A DNA stretch of 64,000 nucleotides from Pseudoselenomonas ruminantium (lineage in GTDB: Bacteria > Bacillota > Negativicutes > Selenomonadales > Selenomonadaceae), in assembly GCA_002373045.1 (NCBI GenBank), contig DFHU01000022.1, positions 24,835 through 88,834 on the forward strand, given 5' to 3'. Position numbers and translations under genes: made by a program. Under the pieces are notes generated by a model. It was not told where the DNA came from. It saw only the letters and a list, made by a program, of their open reading frames with translations, and did no database searches. Of this stretch, positions 59,934-64,000 are shown in pieces; the stretch's first letter is position 1; each line of letters begins with the position of its first letter.

Positions 59934-61751
59934 ATGTCAGAAAATGAAAAGAACAAGAAGGGCAGTCTGGACTTTAGCCGCCGTGATTTCCTGCGGCTGG
60001 CCGGCACGGGAGTGATGGCAGCTGCAGTGGCAGCGCTGCCGGTAGGGACGGCCATGGCAGCCGAGGCAAAGCCGGACCACGGTTCCCGTGCCAAGAATAA
60101 ATCCAGGGCAATCAGCAAGCAAAAAGGCGGCAAGGCAGATCTCTTGATTCTGGGCAACGTCATCACCATGGACGAGTATAAGCCCTTTGCAGAGGCGGTG
60201 GCCGTCAAGGGCGATACGATTCTGTACGTGGGGGAGGCCGATGTTGCCAGAAAACTTTGCGACAGTCACACGCAAATCAAGGATTTTGGCAAAAATTCCG
60301 TTTACCCTGGCTTTTTGGAGGCCCATTGCCATCCGGGAGCTGCCGGATATACCATGACCGGCAAGGTGAAGGTGGATACCTTTGCCGGTGTGGAAAGCTG
60401 GCTCAAAGATATAAAGAAATACATTGAAGAGCACCCCGAAAAGACCTCCATCGGCGGGGAGGGGTTTTCCACCAGCGGCGAACTTCCGACTGCCGCCATG
60501 CTGGACGCGATATGCCCCGACAAAGTCGTTGTTGTAGAAAGCTACGACAAGCACTCCATGTGGCTGAATACGAAGGCTATGCAGGAATTTGGGATCAATC
60601 GGGACGCTGTGGCCAAATGGGGAACGGACTGCGTGCATGTGGATGCAAGCGGAAACCCCACCGGGATTATCTCGGAAGCCCCCACCTTCCATGTGCGCGC
60701 CCAAATCAATATTCCTCTTGACGAAATGAAGAAAGCGCTGCTGGCGTGGCAGGAGTACGCTCTTTCTAATGGATATACCGGCACGTACAATGCGGGCGTG
60801 GATCTTTTGTCCAAGTCGGAGCCTTTGGCATATTATGCTCTGGAAGAGGAGGGCAAACTCAAGCATTATAACTATTCCGGCTGCTATGTCAACGACAATA
60901 CGGATACGCCGGAAGCGGATATGGCTCGGATTGCAGAGGAAGCGGAGAAACATAACAGCAAGCACTATCACATCCTCGGCGCAAAAGTTTTCTGCGATGG
61001 TGTCGTGGAGGCTCATACAGCGTGGCTCATCGATGATTATGCAGACCAGCCCGGCTACAAGGGTGTGACCCGGTTTGCCGATCATAAAAAAATGGTGCGG
61101 CTCACCAAGGCTGCCGCCAATCACAATTTGAACGTCCATGTCCACTCCATCGGCGATGCTTCCACAAGAGCGTGGCTTAATGCCTTTGCGGAGGCGGAAG
61201 AAGAGACGGGCTATTTTGACATGCGCAACGCTCTGGCCCATCTGCATATCGTGCACAAGGACGACTACAAGCGGATTGCGGACTACAATGTCATGTCGGT
61301 GGTGGGCATGATGTGGATCGAGGGGGACGATGTGGTCTTTAAGCAGGAAATCGATTATGTGGGCAAAGAAAGAGCTTATAACGATTATCCCATCAAATCT
61401 CTGATTGAATGCGGCGCCGTGGTTGGTTCTCATTCGGATTATCCGGTTTCGCCCTACTTCAGCGCGGCTCATACCGTATGCTATGGCGCCCTCGGCTACC
61501 TGCCCTCCAATGGCAAGAAACGGCTGCGGCATCAGGCTGAACTCATTAGCAGAAAAGACACCCTCAAAGCGCTGACCGTCAATGTGGCGTATATGTGGCA
61601 CGAGGAAAATCGTATGGGAACGCTAGCCACAGGGAAATTAGCCAATTTGACCGTATTTGACCGCGACTTCCTGAAGGACGATTTCAAGGACATAGAGCAG
61701 GCTAAGTGTTTGGCTACCTTCGTCGATGGGGAAATGGTGTATAAGGCATAA
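59934..61751 (+). CDS. Tat-exported amidohydrolase (YtcJ-like, Amidohydro_3)
   Basis: A 605-residue metal-dependent hydrolase. The N-terminus has a twin-arginine signal (SRRDFLRLAGTGVMAAAVAA), so the enzyme is exported folded. Metal and active-site blocks are VYPGFLEAHCHPGAAGY, HVHSIGDASTRAW, ALAHLHIVHKDDYKRI and SHSDYPVSPYFS, in the order of YtcJ-like proteins. ALTVNVAYMWHEENRMGTLA is the usual C-terminal block. The substrate (amide, imide or ester) is unknown. AAAGGAG precedes the ATG. Together with the upstream secreted esterase it suggests joint degradation of an external compound. Confidence 0.85.
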   Translation: MSENEKNKKGSLDFSRRDFLRLAGTGVMAAAVAALPVGTAMAAEAKPDHGSRAKNKSRAISKQKGGKADLLILGNVITMDEYKPFAEAVAVKGDTILYVGEADVARKLCDSHTQIKDFGKNSVYPGFLEAHCHPGAAGYTMTGKVKVDTFAGVESWLKDIKKYIEEHPEKTSIGGEGFSTSGELPTAAMLDAICPDKVVVVESYDKHSMWLNTKAMQEFGINRDAVAKWGTDCVHVDASGNPTGIISEAPTFHVRAQINIPLDEMKKALLAWQEYALSNGYTGTYNAGVDLLSKSEPLAYYALEEEGKLKHYNYSGCYVNDNTDTPEADMARIAEEAEKHNSKHYHILGAKVFCDGVVEAHTAWLIDDYADQPGYKGVTRFADHKKMVRLTKAAANHNLNVHVHSIGDASTRAWLNAFAEAEEETGYFDMRNALAHLHIVHKDDYKRIADYNVMSVVGMMWIEGDDVVFKQEIDYVGKERAYNDYPIKSLIECGAVVGSHSDYPVSPYFSAAHTVCYGALGYLPSNGKKRLRHQAELISRKDTLKALTVNVAYMWHEENRMGTLATGKLANLTVFDRDFLKDDFKDIEQAKCLATFVDGEMVYKA

Positions 61752-61968
61752 GATAGCCAATAATATGTATAGTACTCAACTTTCCCAGCATAAATTTTGG
61801 AACAATACCTTGATATACCTGCTCTGACTGGCAATCCAATTGACCACTTTACTTTTTATGATTTCTGTATCCTCAGTTCCGTAGCCGTTGATGGTTTCTA
61901 GGAAGAGATTCCCTGACGGCGCAGCCATTCAAGAAATGTATAGCGTGCAAAAACAATTGCCGTATGTG
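61752..61968. other. Gap beyond the amidohydrolase gene
   Basis: No intact gene. It may contain the decayed 3' part of the transposase remnant that follows on the - strand. No terminator was found. Confidence 0.3.
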
Positions 61969-62398
61969 CTACGGCAGAGTCATAGATGAAAGCAAAACAA
62001 AAGAAACAGGAATGAAGCTGAAGCCGTCCGACCAGCCCAGTGCCAAGGGGTTGAAGCCACGAACAAATTCATGAAACACGTGGTTATACACCTTTGCGAG
62101 GAGTTCCACGGCTTTGCTGCGGTTGCGCCGCAACACCGAATCGTCGAGGACAAGCACAGTGACCCTGCTCTTGCAGGTAAGCTTCCGCAAGACAGTCGTT
62201 ATGTTTTGACTCCAAGGAACGGAACAGATTCTTCCCGTGGAAAACCAGCATAACAAGGCGCTGAAACATTTCAAAGGCAGAAAGGCCGCAGCCCTTGCGT
62301 ATATTGGCTTTGTAAAGAAGTTTAGCAATTTGCAGCTCCTTTAGGACAGAGAAAATCTGATTTTGGGACTGTTCAAAAGAATAATTTTGGTATAACAT
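61969..62398 (-). pseudogene. IS4-type transposase remnant
   Basis: Two overlapping - strand frames are needed. The N-terminal one reads SFEQSQNQIFSVLKELQIAK and GLSAFEMFQRLVMLVFHGKN; the second gives VTVLVLDDSVLRRNRSKAVE with the catalytic Asp, then LLAKVYNHVFHEFVRGFN and LGWSDGFSFIPVSF. This is the N-terminal half of an IS4/DDE transposase with at least one frameshift and no complete C-terminus. Terminal repeats were not found. Confidence 0.7.
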
Positions 62399-62619
62399 GT
62401 AGTCAGCACCTTTCTGGTATTTGGTTTTGTAGCTGATTCCATTATACCAAGAACAGGTGCTATTTTGTTGTCAAGAAAGGCTTTATATCCTACGCGATGC
62501 CAGTATTTTCTAGGGATTGGCGTTATTTTCGTGGTGGGAAAGTTGAGATATTAAGAAACTAGGTTAATGGAATTTTTGCAAAGCGGTATGATTGTGCTGG
62601 TTGAAATCGGGGGGAAAAA
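62399..62619 (+). other. Region upstream of the XdhC gene
   Basis: No gene is seen. It should contain the xdhC promoter; an AT-rich stretch and GGGGGGAAAA just before the start are the only recognisable features. Confidence 0.3.
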
Positions 62620-63621
62620 ATGCTGGACAGGAACTTTTTTATCAAACTGCAACAACTCCCTGCAGGGGCGGAAAACAAGGTGCTGACCGTATTGGAGGGA
62701 CAATATAAAGGGGCTAAAGCCCTGCTGTCTGCTGGCGAGGTCGTTTGGCAGCGCGGTAAAGACTTCCTGCGGCAGAATATGGAGCAGGCCGGCTTGTTTA
62801 CTGACTACATTTACGGTGAGCGTGAACTGGTCATTTGCGGTGCAGGCACGGTCGCCTTGGCACTGATTTCCCTTGCTGAAAGGCTGGAGTTTAACATAAC
62901 TGTGCTTGAAGACCGCCGGGAATTTGCTGCCGCTGCCCGTGACGCAGGCGCTGACAAGGTTATCTGTGCAGGCTTTGCCGAGGCGCTTAAACAGGTTGTC
63001 GGTGACGATAATACGTATTTTGTGGTGATGACCAGAGAACATCAGTACGATGCTGTCTGCTTGCAGGCCATCATGCAAAAGGAATCGGCCTATGTGGGCG
63101 TAATGGGCAGTCGTCGCAGAACGGAGCTTTTGCGGCAAAAACTTTTAGAGCAGGGGATTTCACAGGCGGTGGTGAACAGGCTGCATGCGCCGATTGGCCT
63201 TGCCATCGGTGCCGAAACGGAGATGGAAATAGCCGTTTCGGTTATGGCTGAGATAATAAAGGTCAGCAGGCATAAGAACACCTTTCCGGCTAAGTTATGT
63301 GCAGCGGCGCTAAAGGCCGAGCAGCCTTTTGTGCTGGCGACCATCATTTCCCGTCAGGGGTCGGCACCACGGGATATCGGGACGAAAATGCTGATTTTTG
63401 CCGATACGATTGTGGCAAGTATCGGCGGCGGTACATTGGAAGCACGGATTATAAAACGAGGCCGCAAAATGCTGGCTGACAAGGAAGCCAAAGATGTATG
63501 GGAAAAGGTGGATTTGACCGGGGCGCATCAGGAGGCAGGATATATGCTGTGCGGCGGCATTGTCGATGTATTGCTGGAATATGTTGACCCGGAAGGGAAA
63601 AACGAGGGGGAGATGGCGTGA
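62620..63621 (+). CDS. XdhC/CoxI-family molybdenum hydroxylase accessory protein
   Basis: A 333-residue protein with the Rossmann domain first (about 65-215) and the XdhC_CoxI domain last (about 225-325). The Rossmann part shows LVICGAGTVALALISLAERL, TVLEDRREF, YVGVMGSRRRTELLRQKLLE and LHAPIGLAIGAETEMEIAVS; the CoxI part shows FVLATIISRQGSAPRDIGTK and SIGGGTLEARII with LCGGIVDVLLEYV. XdhC proteins bind molybdenum cofactor and deliver it, sulfurated, to xanthine dehydrogenase-like enzymes. This domain order occurs in Firmicute homologues from memory. No hydroxylase gene is in the window. The stop overlaps the GTG of the next small frame. Confidence 0.8.
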   Translation: MLDRNFFIKLQQLPAGAENKVLTVLEGQYKGAKALLSAGEVVWQRGKDFLRQNMEQAGLFTDYIYGERELVICGAGTVALALISLAERLEFNITVLEDRREFAAAARDAGADKVICAGFAEALKQVVGDDNTYFVVMTREHQYDAVCLQAIMQKESAYVGVMGSRRRTELLRQKLLEQGISQAVVNRLHAPIGLAIGAETEMEIAVSVMAEIIKVSRHKNTFPAKLCAAALKAEQPFVLATIISRQGSAPRDIGTKMLIFADTIVASIGGGTLEARIIKRGRKMLADKEAKDVWEKVDLTGAHQEAGYMLCGGIVDVLLEYVDPEGKNEGEMA

Positions 63622-63780
63622 AACGTATCAGCAAAGCTGTGGAGAAAAAATTCCCCATGGACGGATTGTGAAAATTGAGCTGCCGCCTTTACCGGAGGGC
63701 TATATAGATGAAATTCATAAGCTTTCTGCCGAATATGGGAAATGGCTTAGATGTACTACGTTAGAAAAGGAAGATAAATG
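63618..63780 (+). pseudogene. Small frameshifted gene downstream of xdhC
   Basis: The GTG at 63618 overlaps the xdhC stop and reads KRISKAVEKKFPMDGL before TGA. One base back in the run of six A (63645-63650) the frame continues as IPHGRIVKIELPPLPEGYID and EIHKLSAEYGKWLRC to 63778. The combined product would have about 54 residues. The indel in the A-run may be mutation, sequence error or slippage. No family is recognised. Confidence 0.45.
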
Positions 63781-63783
63781 ACT

Positions 63784-64000
63784 ATGGAACAGGCATCTTT
63801 ATTTGCTAAGTCTGTGCCATCCGTCCTTTGAAGTCAACGGCGCCTTGCTTTCACGCTGCAAGGTCTTTGTTCTGAAGGCGCTGAGTGTGGAGGATATCAC
63901 TGCCCTTCTGCGGCGCGCCATAACCGATGAGCGCGGCTTTGGCGGACAAAAGATAATCATAGAAGACAGCCTGCTGCAAAAGTTGGCTGCCTTTGCCAAC
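63784..64000 (+). pseudogene. RarA/MgsA-type AAA ATPase with large internal deletion (continues past the window)
   Basis: The start MEQASLFAKSVP is a typical RarA N-terminus. After codon 12 the sequence jumps, in another frame, to PSFEVNGALLSRCKVFVLKA (from 63821) and LSVEDITALLRRAITDERGF, the part after the AAA sensor 1 region. Walker A and B (about 130-150 residues) are missing. The segment runs open to the window end. RarA acts at stalled replication forks; this copy should be inactive unless the join is an assembly artefact. Confidence 0.75.

Noticed and set aside
59937..61601. A 554-codon open frame on the - strand opposite the amidohydrolase
   Set aside because: It is a shadow of a strongly biased + strand gene with a Tat signal and metal-binding motifs.
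63645..63651. Programmed frameshift after xdhC
   Set aside because: The phase is G AAA AAA rather than a classical X XXY YYZ heptamer and there is no downstream stem; mutation or read error is more likely.
1..64000. CRISPR array or rRNA/tRNA genes
   Set aside because: No regularly spaced direct repeats and no stable-RNA genes were recognised by reading; the repeats seen are hairpins, terminal repeats or IS copies.

Overview
The window looks like part of a chromosome of an anaerobic, Gram-negative-type Firmicute, most likely a Selenomonadaceae/Negativicutes relative (Selenomonas-like). The grounds are a PBSX-type contractile prophage combined with cytochrome bd plus CydDC, a rubrerythrin/glutaredoxin/glutathione-peroxidase set, secreted hydrolases with Sec or Tat leaders, and an XdhC-type accessory gene. 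The genus is an inference from gene content; no rRNA marker is present.

Positions 1-30950 are one prophage, all on the + strand; its left end and integrase lie outside the window. The order is: early/replication module (RecU resolvase, PcfK-like, a frameshifted PcfJ-like gene, DUF3102, MazG-like), a sigma-region-4-like late regulator, terminase subunits, portal, scaffold, capsid, a MuF head protein with a long C-terminal extension carrying a RadC/JAB-like HNHP motif, connectors, tail sheath, tail tube (interrupted by an in-frame amber codon), tail assembly chaperone with a textbook A AAA AAC -1 frameshift site, tape measure, XkdP/Q-like hub proteins, DUF2577, DUF2634, baseplate J, YmfQ-like, a pectate-lyase-fold tail fibre, then small membrane proteins and a GH25 endolysin. 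The lesions in pcfJ and the tail tube suggest a decaying prophage, unless they are sequence errors.

Positions 31000-51100 are ordinary chromosome: a D,D-carboxypeptidase, a methyltransferase, a CBS-domain membrane protein, the cydABDC operon (- strand), an MBL-fold hydrolase, an O6-alkylguanine repair protein, an S15/CocE hydrolase, a C-GCAxxG-C-C protein and a two-component system. The last is followed by a five-gene thiol/peroxide operon (thioredoxin reductase-like, glutaredoxin, glutathione peroxidase, rubrerythrin, PAS-like protein). The two-component genes and the redox operon share the same promoter architecture: two GTCAYAT half-sites at an 11-bp period placed 8 bp before the -10 box. 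A self-regulated redox regulon is the simplest reading.

Positions 51130-54503 are a probable composite transposon. Two direct, degenerate IS5-family copies flank a methyltransferase-STAS fusion gene, with TTAG at both outer ends. From 54540 to the end the chromosome mixes intact genes (flavin reductase-like, DUF389, secreted carboxylesterase plus Tat-exported amidohydrolase, XdhC) with several broken ones: a LysR fragment, an internally deleted chromate transporter, a decayed IS4-like transposase and an internally deleted rarA. A 164-bp MITE-like element near cydA has a 47-bp relative at the end of the thioredoxin reductase gene, where it supplies the last codons and the stop.
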